From positions 30,553,742-30,617,741 of the forward strand of contig OX421497.1 of NCBI GenBank assembly GCA_949126835.1: a stretch of 64,000 nt of DNA, given 5' to 3'. Shown here in pieces: positions 25,901 to 35,500 of the stretch. Made by a program: the position numbers and the translations under genes. Source of the DNA: Anisus vortex (lineage: Eukaryota; Mollusca; Gastropoda; Planorbidae). The notes under the pieces were generated by a model that did no database searches, was not told where the DNA came from, and was given only the letters and a program-made list of their open reading frames with translations. Each line of letters begins with the position of its first letter. Position 1 is the first letter of the stretch.

Positions 25901-26022
25901 ATGTGAATATCTCAGACTGTATGAGAAATGAAGAAACCAAGCATGTGGGTATAAATAGCAATGAGTTTAGTGATATTCTGCATCCTTTTCATAAGTTAAC
26001 AGCAAATAACGGGCAAAGTTAA
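16909..26022 (+). CDS. Giant single-exon gene: ~3,037-aa disordered, probably nuclear regulatory protein
   Basis: I do not recognise the family. The exon starts at an acceptor (16,886). ATG at 16,909 is the first Met, but the frame is open to the acceptor, so a longer N-terminus is possible. Seen: an acidic N-terminus (residues ~25-35); a CTCIMC cysteine cluster (~330) followed by KRKR and NKKHK basic patches; one compact-looking, non-repetitive region at ~1,205-1,350 with aromatic and aliphatic residues in fold-like spacing, probably the only globular domain; a SQVAKKRT-type basic repeat (~2,120-2,185); a basic RKQKKKSRGR patch and charged coiled-coil-like helix (~2,268-2,340). SUMO-type psi-K-x-E sites recur (IKEEID, IKEEPLD, IKQEV, IKKEL, IKTEP). 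A short motif of form LK(L/F/V)K(L) recurs at ~1,036, 2,004, 2,601, 2,674 and 2,833. The rest is Ser/Thr/Asn-rich. Basic patches and SUMO sites suggest a chromatin or transcription role; that is inference. Confidence 0.85.
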   Translation: MTVRNELNKPGHFSSFEKQLSPNDEVDDDDEDDNHFIISLEDNGEEDGLLCNPDEIDFSNGKLTIDLSQNDISKSEPSFCDFRKHTAQKVDDGEATHILVLPSGTVSEATHNSHTLKNSVSHQPSTISAPLLCSSAVTVTDSNYGFIGNSPFNKTALDKENVLSGLLHSNQPMKSSLNFNGAETVHLDSGGIWSEAIFLSTSRGAFVNNNSNCTRDSDWNDNCFQNTGSDSTKTISEVSPNHSRVSVSIENGQKSDLTGAMPSVKSALNFSSTVSTTSMYTVPRLSGPFPRSDTLPGPSEGNLESNSLNVDLMNSDHDKSNTSQDDTCTCIMCFKGRGIKDPDLLIEQFAIAQRKPKNIPNLLKRKRSVGALDSNKKHKSVADNHFINISKLSSGNQSTNNSSLANITLRSLISAPPVTTTLTNLPNYHTLISNAAAYLHQNTGNSHSILSSAKASTNMFLPPNLVARPTGVINPSVPTSVIIDTTGLSCELNKIASALSSPHVTPSMNSPLMSTQPFTLYYVDSDKVLLGPPTISPPNKNSLISLTAGIQKDLDTAISQSSAMPHFVPVSSAISSQVIHLAKNALASPQRIISSKDCTNSSISISIPKTDPMDLNTNKRVCAQTIEQSTTVVKPTILTVPPKDNIYTKSLLKTNLLSPNSADSLVPLTIASSSTSNTSLHQDDGLNSSSKPSSKLESTGTGSQLIINIIKRHLQEKPATTKSTMLQTLLKEAPFVSNNSEVETQGKIYTNQQEERKSILNNSRVIKRTLDFVRNESIKCQDIIPKDAIPNANPQLPEERITKSYILDWVNKAKNLTTANLENGEYLEAIDYPEQPIEGTFVKKNNDSYKRPVSEQMEMKPLECLASRLHNNYNTLSEHIEMTSFSNQNLIKEEIDEIGESTSLPVNISSVQTVCETKQTLPQSYHISSVNTSAVTSCLSPKRSDSCTSTALSNQLSDAPESFQASFYSSVHANTIPKHLEKNENDVKNVQKLNSGNLVTSCHGSGDKLFGKESKGSAPTSKRRHSSTVLPSKNGIKLKIKLSDLSRVKAANKRLVDTVINQVNESDSAIKLSSGENTSKEKDLSNEITAALKLNSETTQDKIETAEEMFQRFQEQAMQEVFKAQMGVGQISRSLRPSRAASSFLDKYKFSSGPMKRKKLEVDKPPVPAGKAAENGSIKSGSVSRMSLDKDNNLELKKKNLLPVPDKCEPAKQTWLSLKDYPKLRQDTSFTNKKKIYCTNILAGHQVYVKFNIFENTANGRVFLVPFFNIGGSRTQFDVEDIEYISRAVVDFDKEERSCARHLLFYAREGNKATFLRKEPNANSQNISEKSYRKSCFVLEGFQRTSLKKKTEPIVNTWKPDNSVAIEIDRAEVDDDAEKHFAEMIASETKIMSQPVDSGISEAGHNLKQNILLSAHINPALSTASLENKSAVGQFLDVLHASKANKLCAGDAIASKVKNQVGSLDSNLKDPCSTYTDALNQVVSTEQLNPEFDKHTTPVIKVLHSIPVIKEEPLDNGYEAPLNSSYNCNVQTSQPFQCVVSKDVTNTLIKQEVVDVYHNAESSIHKLPESAENYVCQANFEDSQSLLSKSSIIQTSDSSEKFSNEINRNLALLNCISDQVKEKDLVTLEAKPTNETADPSSLKKDEDQESSITQGSNGSSSSDDSDENIDNLGQLDTLTSLTDSLENTSAESLHPVQNKITSLVQSLMQRLTQDSPKLPPWLVSEAPQIIKTKIKHKKTRSKKGVMLPADETVLQSNASQSQSDAVTSLEPSTPEPSMLHQPQADTSLNIDVPSSSQGSHIISELSGCINKQTPNSSTHLPSNNASLPESISAHMCLTTKEGVEIKSDNDKSDVNTEEEIMQITAMALKNDIHPVMEENKGEKQRNAHILGTESNILHQVNIDPKEQTSNPCFNEDVSSERSTPSDFEIEVGMEEFPSEAFKPIRPNKVTWNSFSKPYSILVSKEITLPSVVPDSVVQANKTPTITDSPKHQSGKIEKKNNKGDIKLKVKSSIDTPKSDTTESVTSYLSNKLSAASAKAPRLLCSTSNKQSSKPVAVSVPAVPAPEPISTAELSKTPSLSEIFGIEIKKELIYETKTAVKKPSKSEGNARSELRSSQIANKRKISQMTQGKATSQVAKKRTSKQVDNNIIISQVAKKRTIAPQVAIKRTCLQTNDKQTIKRTRLSCIRSSSPKKETVDCKSVTYGDLTKSIHQCYVKLERIDIKTEPHTVTLNEKIEKQDSSLMSSVPNVDPYSKSQVNRKVTQRTSRKQKKKSRGRTGPPKKDIVDYYTYMLESLQKKAKQLEEASKKERDDKEKKELEEKAKKAAEEKSLALENNEKTEDVIVNKSPTNEDRTESDREASTHELNDTDCVDSDDTEYISKDTTAVMETCGSETEVDGCQKTNTDSCDVENPPKLTEVDLFTDTFTNKKDRQEVHQADSNTATFGKKDVVLCSSLEEDLLKFTVSDKQRLAAEEDLLLAPNINFDEEDEDMSSMMGVDVEKLLGLEKEAIDSHFLVDSGPDQEKDDCLLDANSSQMLDINLSELTNDKSTSSDGIIDTLPQNSSSEISQSLLLWKNIPEPKLQTDSSQPKELLSSKYLKNLKFKLKCPEELIKSFTSSKEKKNVFGEVASEGNSPTEKTKEEIVSKMVSQPDDPIKSQQPKELNITKPSLPTLKVKLHKETIDAIERAKNQFKLGKPLSGTKSCADADTLNEQIAEDSKFYLRQSKLNHSLPDGSINGRVAPNTKVYVMHNLTTEDNNQKQSKDKNQEVFSSDNTDKSNSKKDGIFYNVHRFTDSENALSSVSEGPFKSHDTVDKSSSSQVVKCNINIDIAKLKLRLNPLLAGKKTESNQKDVVRNESHVENPLPLMSKEKSPIATSVQKPLPALNTAKLSNILKNVCKQTNANKELGHGSDRNASPSQIILKNSVEGGRTLRNRSKLQLNSPRKNINSPNKNMTRKSPRTGSKNDVPQNSVPPKASSEKEDVKGRSFFDCLQNVQDVNISDCMRNEETKHVGINSNEFSDILHPFHKLTANNGQS

Positions 26023-26826
26023 CCTCCTTCATTGGCATAGTACATGGTGAAAAATGGCGAGTTCAAATAAAAAATGTATAAAATAATTTTTGATCAATGA
26101 AAGGTAGAACCTTTTCTGATGTGCTTTAGATTATCCCCTAATCCATTTAGTGAAAATATTTTTTTACAAATGTTTTTCTCCACTACTTTTACTTTTGAGA
26201 AGCTACAGAGCTCAAGATCCACATTAATTAGTAGAATAGACTTATGACAAACCTTTAGCTCATGTTCAATGACTAATAATGTCAACACTGACTGTGATAC
26301 TTCATGCTTCTTTGTTGCTAAAGGGCATTAGAATATCCTTTATATATAAACTATTCCATGTTACCATGTTTTTAAACCCCATTTTTCTGCATTCTTTTGG
26401 ACTTCAAATGCTTTTGTTTCAACTAAAGGTGACATCTCCATTTTCCTCAGATGTAGATCTATTATTGGTTTTGACTTGAATTTGCTTAACGTTATTCAAT
26501 GTTAGCTTAAGTTGAGCTGATAAAAGAGTTTGCAGTTTCTGCTAACATTAGACATACCTAGGTTTGTTAAGTAGAGCACTATGCTTAGTTACTTTTTATT
26601 TGTTCAACTGCTATCACTAAGCTTAATCTGATTAAAATATCCCAGCTTGGTCAAGTATTAAGCCCTGCACCTTCATGCTAGCTTGACATGCCTAATGATG
26701 TCATGTGACATGTCTATATTCCTCTTTAGGTGCCAGGTCTGGAACAGACATTGGCGGTCATGACTCTCCATTCTTTACTGTTGTTAGCTATTTAGAGGAA
26801 GTTATTATTACTTATGTTGTTGTTCG

Positions 26827-27036
26827 CAGGGGCAAAGCCACATAGCCCCCCCTGAAATTAAAAAAAATATCTTTTTCAACAGATTTTAACAAAATATGTA
26901 CTAAATTTGCAAAAAATTTGGTAAATGTTTGTCACGCGAAAGTTTAGCCCCCCCCCCCCCTTCTGGAATTCGGTAAATATTTGTCACGCGAAAGTTCAGC
27001 CCCCCCCCCTGGAAAAAAATTCTGGATTCGCCCCTG
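26827..27036. mobile_element. hAT MITE (210 bp) with perfect 8-bp target duplication
   Basis: The element starts CAGGGGCAAAGCCA and ends TGGATTCGCCCCTG, inverted ends that pair over most of about 14 bases. It is flanked on both sides by GTTGTTCG (26,819-26,826 and 27,037-27,044). Inside, a block containing TTTGTCACGCGAAAGTT occurs twice (~26,929 and ~26,979), each copy ending in a long C run. No coding capacity. It lies in the probable 3' UTR of the giant-exon gene, so transcripts would carry it. Confidence 0.92.
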
Positions 27037-28671
27037 GTTGTTCGTTGCCCATTCGTTCAGGCTTTCTACATATGTCAGCCTTTGTCTTCCTCTGTCTCTC
27101 TTACCAGATAAAAAGGATTTTTAAAAAAAATTAGATATTTCCACCATCTATTAAAATATCCCAGCTTGGCCAGGTATTGAACCCTTCATTTTCATGCTTT
27201 CTTGTCCTGTTACACAATGACAAAAGCTCATTGATTAGTCAAATTTTGGCCTTTGAATAAATACGATGATTGTTTCAGATTACAATATCATGATGGACTT
27301 CTGTTGTGCTTTTTATTTATGTTCCCTATTTGATTATTCTGGCTTCACTGCAGATGTGAATCTAAGCTTTTGTTCCTTGGAGTAAATTCATTGTGCTCAT
27401 ATGTAATGTAATGTTGGTGTTAAAGCTTTTTCCTATGTCTTTCATTGTAGCGGATACTTCAAAGCTTAAATATGCCAGTCTTTTTTATTCACATAAAAGT
27501 TAAACGTACTTATAACGGTACTTATAGTTTGTCGGCTGTTAAATTCGTTTAGGCTCCTGGGACAGCTGTGAATTATAGTGTGATTGATATGTCATAGAAA
27601 TTCAAATGCTTTTCTAGCAATAAGCAGACAATTCAATAATGGAACACATCAATTCCAACATATTTATTTATTACAATGACATTAATTACTGTTTATTAAA
27701 TTATTTACATAAATTAACTATAGGGGAAACTTGGCTGAGTGGTTTTCAAATAAAAAGTCTTCTAAGCATTTACGGTATATAGCGGTACAGTTGAGTCACA
27801 TTAAGTTACAGATTTTAGTTAGTGATATTAACATTTGTTATATTTAGGTTAACCTTCAAAAGGCTTTTGATTATGATTGCCATAGCTGGCCCCCTTGAAG
27901 TTCTATGATGATGTTTACAAATTGTATGTTATAATAAATGATGGTAACTGTTTAAAGTATGCATTTATGGTTCAGTCTGCTAGTAATCTTTATGTCAGTC
28001 AGGGTCAACACATTATTTCTCTATTGTTGGTAAGCATTAATATTATGTCAAACAATGCCACTGCTGAAAATAGCATTTATTTAATTCTTGTTTTGAGAGA
28101 TGTCTTACATATCCATTTAAAGGAATTTTGTTAAAGCCACATATTTACTCCAAATTGTAATCAGTACACTATATTATTATTTTTTTTAGATGTTTGTCAT
28201 CGGGTATCAAGTCTATCGGTAAAGTTATATTTTATAGAACTTAATAGAACATGCTAAGAAGATGATCTAAACTTGATTATTACAGAAAAAAAACTTTAAA
28301 TGTTAACATTTTCACAACCATCAAAATATTTTGTTTGCTTATTCTTTGTTATATCTTTATAATTGTACAGTTTGTGCATAGTGTATAGAACTGTGCTGTT
28401 TAATTTTATATTTTTGCCTTTGCTGATATCATTACATTACTGACATTTAATGTTTAAAACTGGAGGATGCAATGTTTTGTTTATTGTAAATGATGTACAA
28501 ATTGTAAAATTAAAACTTGATTTTACTCAATGACAGTAAAATATTGTAAGATAATAACTGTGTTTTCAAGTGAGTGTTGTTTTTTTGTGTGGCTCTTTCA
28601 GAAATTTGAATGCCATGAATTATGTACAAGATAACAAGTTATATTGATGTCTTAGTATTTTTGTTAATGTG

Positions 28672-28721
28672 AATAAAGATTTGTGCCAGCCTATGTAGAA
28701 ATATCTACAGTCCACAATAAA
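28672..28721 (+). terminator. Polyadenylation signals of the giant-exon gene
   Basis: Two AATAAA hexamers at 28,672-28,677 and 28,716-28,721 lie about 2.7 kb past the stop codon and about 290 bp before the stop codon of the convergent convertase gene. Confidence 0.5.
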
Positions 28722-28764
28722 AACAGGAATAAAGAAAGTACAATTGTAAAAATGTATTGAAATT

Positions 28765-28778
28765 TTTTTTTAATTTAT
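28765..28778 (-). terminator. Possible polyadenylation signal of the convertase gene
   Basis: On the minus strand an ATTAAA variant followed by A-rich sequence lies about 235 bp past the stop codon at 29,008. No canonical AATAAA was seen closer. If used, the 3' ends of the two convergent genes come within about 50 bp of each other. Confidence 0.25.
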
Positions 28779-29007
28779 GTTACACTTACAGAACTTTACA
28801 ATATATATTGTATTAAATATATATTATTCATACATAATATATATATAAAAAACAATGTATTTAAATGTAGGAAGTTTGTTAATATATTCATACGCTTTGA
28901 GAAAAAACTTTAGTACATTTTCAATAGAATCTTGCTGACATGTAAAAATATAAACTTAATCTAAAAGCTAGTGCATATTTTAATTAATCAATTGAATCCT
29001 TCATATT

Positions 29008-29521
29008 TTATAAGCTATTTAACATTTCTGTCAATGTTTCTGTAATATTATCAGCCAATTTCTCAATCTCATCTAAGTCATCATTTACACCCCAATCATC
29101 TTGTGTTTCTAAAATTCTTTTATTCAAATTTTTACCGTCAGTGCTGTCCAAGTACTTTAAGTTCAAAAAATCCCCATCTGAAAACTTGATGTCATATTTT
29201 GGTGCATTTGTTTGAAGAGCAGTTTTATCAAATGCTTTGACCACAACATTCCTGGACATTTGAATTTCCTTCTTCTTGATTTCTTCCAAGTCTTGTGGTG
29301 TTGGGTGGAAAGCCTTCCTATCCTTTAACTTGAAAGATCTAGAATCTTGTTTGTTGTTATTTGTTCCCCATAAAATTAAGTTCCAAGAATAGATGAAATC
29401 TTCATTGTCATTGTTGAATTTCAAGTCCTTCTCAAATCTTTTTGAAAATTTCCCAACAGTCTTTGGTAAATGTAAACTAGATTCTGATTGGTCACTCGAA
29501 GTTTGTTCGGACACTGTATAT
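29008..29521 (-). CDS. Convertase exon 13 (residues 605-775, stop)
   Basis: Acceptor ATTCCAG. Begins with about 40 extra charged and Ser-rich residues, then resumes the P domain with SWNLILWGT. The remaining tail is Lys/Asp-rich and ends [17 protein letters not shown] and a few more residues before the stop. No Cys in the tail, so no Cys-rich domain. Confidence 0.9.
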
Positions 29522-32500
29522 CTGGAATGATAACATTTTAGATTACTGGTAATATTGAACTAATTATTTGAAGGTTCAATTTTAAATTCCTAATTTTATG
29601 GGGAAAATTAAGAATCCCTATATTAATATTATTTTTATATTTGTTGTTAAGAAGCTTTTATTTTATATTTTTTACCTGCCATTGGCTGAGTTTAAATTGT
29701 GAATATCAATGATCCAAACACCTGCAGGGTCCTCATCCCAGTTGTGTACTGTCATAAAAGTAAATTCCCATTTCCCACTGAAAGAGTCTTGGGGACGAGG
29801 TGCCATCAACAGAGATCTTGATGAAAGAAGTGAAATTTAAGTTAAAGGGTGAATTATTAAACATTGTTGTCAACTTTGATGATATTTATACAACTAGATT
29901 ATCTATGTAGTATTTAGTAGTAAACCGGTATAATTAATGTAAAAACTAGCCTGGTTAATGAAGGGGAAGTAAGTGATATCATTATGTCCCCTCTGTATTC
30001 TGTCCACATTTTCACATACACTTGAACATGCTCAAGTTGATTTATTTTGCTTGTACAGCCCTCAACAGTGATTACATCTTGTACTTTGCCCATTCTAGGT
30101 AAACTCCTTAATTTAAAAAAAAGTAAAGATACATTTTTACAACGATGATTCTTGCCATCACAGTTTTTATATCATTTAGGCTAATAAACAAAATCCCAGC
30201 CTAGATTATTAATATACGTTTTGACAGAAATCTTGTTTTCTTTTTCTACATGAAATCAGATGTAGCCTATCAATACTAACATTTGATACATTTCTCTGAA
30301 GAGTACCGGTAATGATAGGCCTACGTTTCTGTGAAAGTTCAAGATAGGTTTCTGTTAGACCTAATTATATCTTGTCCATCTAAAAAGTAAATAGAAAATA
30401 GAAAACATTGCAATTGAGCCTACTCAACCCCACAGCCACTTCCCACCCTGGGACCCAAGCCCTCCTCTAACTCTAAAAATCAGAGACGAACTAAGCAACA
30501 TAGGGGGAAAATCTGACTACACACCCGAAATATTAAAAGAAGCAGTAAAGAACATCATTAGTGAACAATATCCCCGAAATGCATGGATCAGAGTTTATAC
30601 TGACGGGTCAACTGAAAAAGATTTGAAAAATGGATGCGCCGGCATTTTCATAGAGTGGCCAAATGGAAAACTCCTAGAAAAATCCACTGCCACAGGTAGC
30701 CTCTCAGATAGCACTAGAGCAGAAAGAAAAGCAATTGAGCTTGCTGCAAATATACTAACAAGCCACACTCAATCCCCCAACAGCCGGATTGTCATCTTCA
30801 CTGACACCAAAACTTCTCCAGTCTCTAAAAAACCCAAATGCCCTGATCAACCAGTCACTCAGTACAGAACTTTTAAAACTGAGCAAAATAACTAAAGAAC
30901 TGGTTCTCCAATGGATCCCTGGGCATATACAAAATGAAGGAAATGACACTGCCGACACCTTCGCTAAAGCTGGAGGCAGACAAAACCAGACAGACCCATC
31001 CCTACACCCCGAAGAAATAAAGGCAATACTAAAAAAGAATGAATCCGAAAGATGGTCTGAGCTGCAACAAAACAACCCAAAGATTGATGCTTACTACAAA
31101 CTCTCCCGCCAATTTCAACACATCATCTTCAGACTAAGGACTGGCCACAACAGGCTAAAGCAACACATGTTCCGCAAACTACGAATCGGAGCAAGCGAAA
31201 TGTGCCCCTGCGAAACAGCTCCCGAAAATGCGGAGCATGTCCTTCAGACCTGCCCTCTGTATCTTTCTACTTCTACCCAGTCAGCCATTTGGTCCCTGGG
31301 GGCTACCTTCAACGACAAACTGTTCGGTGGACTAGAGCAACTGACAGCCACGGCGCAGTTCATTACAACTATCGGACTTGTTGTCTGAATCCTCCCAATC
31401 ATAACATTTGAGAACGAAGAAGAAAAAGAAGAATATATTGTCCATGATCGTAATTCTGACACCCCAGTGGGATTTCTCTTCCGTTATACTGCGAGTCACC
31501 TTCTGTCTTTGTCATAAAATTGTGGATAAACTTAGGCTATATATTGGTAGGCCTACATGTGTTTAGTACCGGTACCGGTAGCATAGGTTATACAGAATAA
31601 AAACAAACTGCCAGCCCAAGCATTTTTCCCAGTAATTTTACTTGGTCACAGATTCTTTTGGTATTACAATATTAAATACACTTTTAAAAAGTAACTGGAA
31701 GTTGACGTTTTGTTTCCATTTAAACCAGGGGTGTGCAACTTAAGGCCTATGGTCCACAGCATAGCCCACCAAGCCTTTAAGTTGTTCCCCAAACGGAGCT
31801 TCTAACGGCAGTTTTTTTTTAATTCACTATTTTCATTGTGTTATTAACGTAAATACATTTTCAGAATATGTGACCCATCTTGTATCAAATTCCTTATACG
31901 GCCCAATAATAAAACGTGTTCCACACTTGATTAAAATATTATTGTACTTTTTTAATGAGTTCATTTAGATTTGAGGTAAAACATTTTAATTATATATTAT
32001 CAATAATTTTTTTAAATTTTACTAAGTGGTTAAACAAACACCTGTTTATTATCTTGGGTGTAGACAGTTCGCAAACCTTTCGTTCAAGTACATTGTTCCA
32101 AGACTGGGCCAGATGGACCATTCGGCCACAGTCTATTAAACCAAAACCATACTGATGGCTAACGTGATGTCCAGCTCCATTGATAGCCCAGCTGTCATCA
32201 ACAGAAGGGATGCGGGCAGCTTGTACTGCAATATGTTGGACATCTCTCCAGGTCAGATTAGAGCTGATCAAACAGTAAGCTAGACTTCATTCTTACTTAA
32301 AACATGCTAGAAACAGTAAACTAAGACTTCATTCTTAATGCATTCTAAATTTTAATAACAATTCACATGTTCTGTACCGGTGCCAAGCATTGAAAACTAA
32401 AAAAACACTTTTAATTGATTATAGTTAGGACTAAAATCTAAATCACAAGTTGACAATTGACAACCATAAGTGTGTAAGGTTATCTCAGAATTCTTAATAA

Positions 32501-35500
32501 TAATAATAATAATGATGACATTTGTATAGAGCTGCCAACAAACATACTGTAAGCTCAGAGCGCATTTAACAACAATTAAAGAACACAGGTACAATCTATA
32601 GGCCAAGAGATAAGAAAAACAACTAAATGATGATTCAAAACATTACAAACATAGAACAAATCAAACAACTAAAACAAAATAACCGACATAACATATAAGT
32701 AAGACAGTGGGGCTCTAAAGCATGTTAACTGAGATAAATATTGAAATAATGAGTTTTTAAGTTCTTCTTGAAGGAATCAATGGAGCTTGTTTGCTTGAGT
32801 TGAATGGGAAGAAGATTCCACACCTTCGGACCGGATACTGAGAAGGCTCTAAGGCCAACGGTCATCAGAGAGAAACGGGGCTCTTCCAGAAGCGATGAGT
32901 TGGCAGAACGAAGTGTTCTTTGAGGGACATATGGTGTTATTAGTTCCTTGAGATAGGATGGAAACTCGTTATTAAAAATGCACTGATGGCAAAATAGCGC
33001 CACTTTATACTCGATTCTGGCTTTCACGGGGAGCCAATGGAGCTGACGCAGGAGAACTGTCACAGAATCTCGCCTTGACTTACGCATGACTAGGCGAGCG
33101 GCACTGTTTTGTATTCGCTTTAATGTGGAGATCTTATCTTCAGGTAGCCCGATAAGCAAAGCATTGCAGTAGTCGAGGCGTGACAGTATAAGGTAGCAAT
33201 TAGGCCTACCGGTATAGATTTTTTTAAAGAGTTTATCTGACATTCATTGACTATTTTCCCTGAGTTTACTAGGTTATCAGTGTGATTGTATAGATTATAA
33301 TAGATATATTCTTATGACTTACTTGGCCTGTAGGAGATTGGCAATACAGCCAGCAACTAATGGAGCAGCACTCGAGGTACCTTCAAATGATTCTGTGCAC
33401 CCTCCATTGATATCAGTAGTAATCTGAACAAATTCACATGATTTAATACAATCTACCTTGTGACTATACTCATCAAAAACATCACTCTTAATAGCAGGGG
33501 CGGTTCTAGGCCACTGCAACCTATGCGGCCGCAGTGGGCCCCGTACTGTCATAGGCCCCGCGCTTATCCAAGGGTGAAAGTATTTTGCGTCCATGGTTGA
33601 TATATTCTGTATCAGCAGACAAGATCTATTGTTTCTACTGTCACGTAAAACAAAAAAGCTCCTTTGTAAATAAAGGATTTGACCAGTGGCAAACAGCCGC
33701 AAACTGTACCACAAGGCTAGCAGTACATGAAAAATCGCATGGGCATTTAGACGCCATGACTAGTTGCTGTGAAGCTGGAGCAAGACTGAGTAAAAAAAAA
33801 CAGGCATTGACAAGATTCACCAGGAGATGCTTTATGGAATCAAGTTTTTCAAAGACTATTTGCGATTATACAATTTCTAGCGGAGCGCAATTTAGCTTTC
33901 AGAGGGTCCATTGAAAGAGTTGGAGAAGTAATGGGAATTTCCTGGATGTAGTAGAATTACTTGCAAAGTTTGATCCAGTAATGGGGGAACATCTTCGACG
34001 TGTTACCAATGCAGAAATTCATGATCATTACCTGGGGAAGAAGATTAAAAACGAGCTCATTACTGTAGTAGCTGATGCTGTTGTGAATGCTATCTTTCGA
34101 GACATCAAGCACGCAAAGTATGTTTCAGTAATATTGGATTGTACTCCAAACATAAGTCAGAAAGAGCAGATGTCATTAACTATCCGGTATGTATCAGATG
34201 AGGTTAATGTGGAAGAGCCTGTGGTTGTACATGAACCAAGTTTCTTCCTGTGGAAAGTACTACTGCACAGGACTTATGCGATGTACTAGTGAATGAACTG
34301 GGCAAAGTTTGAATTAAATATTCAAAATAATCGTGGACAAGGTTATGATAATGGTGCCAACATGAAAGGCGTCCATTCTGGAGTTCAAAAACGGCTTTTA
34401 AATATTATCAGCAAAGCATTTTTTACTCCATGGGCGTGTCACAATTACAATCTGGTTGTAGCAGACATGGTCAACCTTTTTTGGAACTGTACAATGCGTG
34501 TACATCATCTTTTCAACATCTACAAAGAGATGGTCATTATTCAGAAAGCATGTTTCCAATCTATCTGTAACCTCTGTGCGAAACAAGGTGGGAATGTAGA
34601 ATAGATAGTGTCAAAGCACTTCGTTATAAATTGCTTAAAATTTGTGATACGCTCGATGAATTAGCTGAAGAGGCTAGTGAATGCGATAATTAAAAGCGAA
34701 GCAAAAACACTTTATGAAACATTGAAGCAGTACAAATTCTTAGTGTCACTTGTGTTATGATACGACGTGCTCTTCCAAGTAAATTTTGTGAGTAAATTTT
34801 GTACAATGGATTCGTACAACAACTTGATGACTTGGCGAAGGAAACTGAGAGTTGATGATTTTGTTCAGATTCTTGTTACAGCAAAGGAATTGGCCGAAAA
34901 CATGGAAGTTGTTGCAATCTTTCCAGCCAAACGTCAAAGAAAAAAGGCTGTATGATAAACCTGTGGAAAACTTCACACCTGGAAATGCTGAAGATGACTA
35001 CAGGATAAATTGCTTCAACAGAATTGTGGACACTGAAATTCAATCCTTGCAGTCGAGATTTGAACAACTGAAATCAAACCACAATCTATTAGGGTTTCTT
35101 GTCAGCTTCAAGAGCCTTCAGCGTGATGACATACGAAAGTTTACAGAGAACCTCGAGCAAGCATTGACGTCATCAACAGACCAGTCGACAGATATATCTG
35201 GGCGAGAATGAGCTGATGAAATGGAATCTTTAAGGCATAGTCTACCAAATACCGTCAAAACCCCGGTAGAATTTTGACTTATCAATCCACTAATGAAATA
35301 TACACTGCTTTCCCCAAGCTACTTTGTTGCAGGCAGAATATTTTTAACAATACCCGTAACTGTGGCATCTGGTGAAAGAAGCTTCTCGCGCCTCATACTA
35401 ATCAAGAATTGCTTGAGGTCAACAATTCACGAAGATAGATTGAACAACTTGGCAATTCTCGCTATTGAGCGTGATCTATGTGGAAATGAGAATGTTGATG

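Larger units (their letters stand above)
26023..28735 (+). other. 3' UTR of the giant-exon gene (probable)
   Basis: AT-rich, with no long frame continuing the coding sequence and no clear new gene. It ends near the AATAAA signals at 28,672 and 28,716. A hAT MITE (26,827-27,036) lies inside it. TAGGCCTA words, common elsewhere outside genes, are absent here, consistent with old transcribed DNA. Confidence 0.55.
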
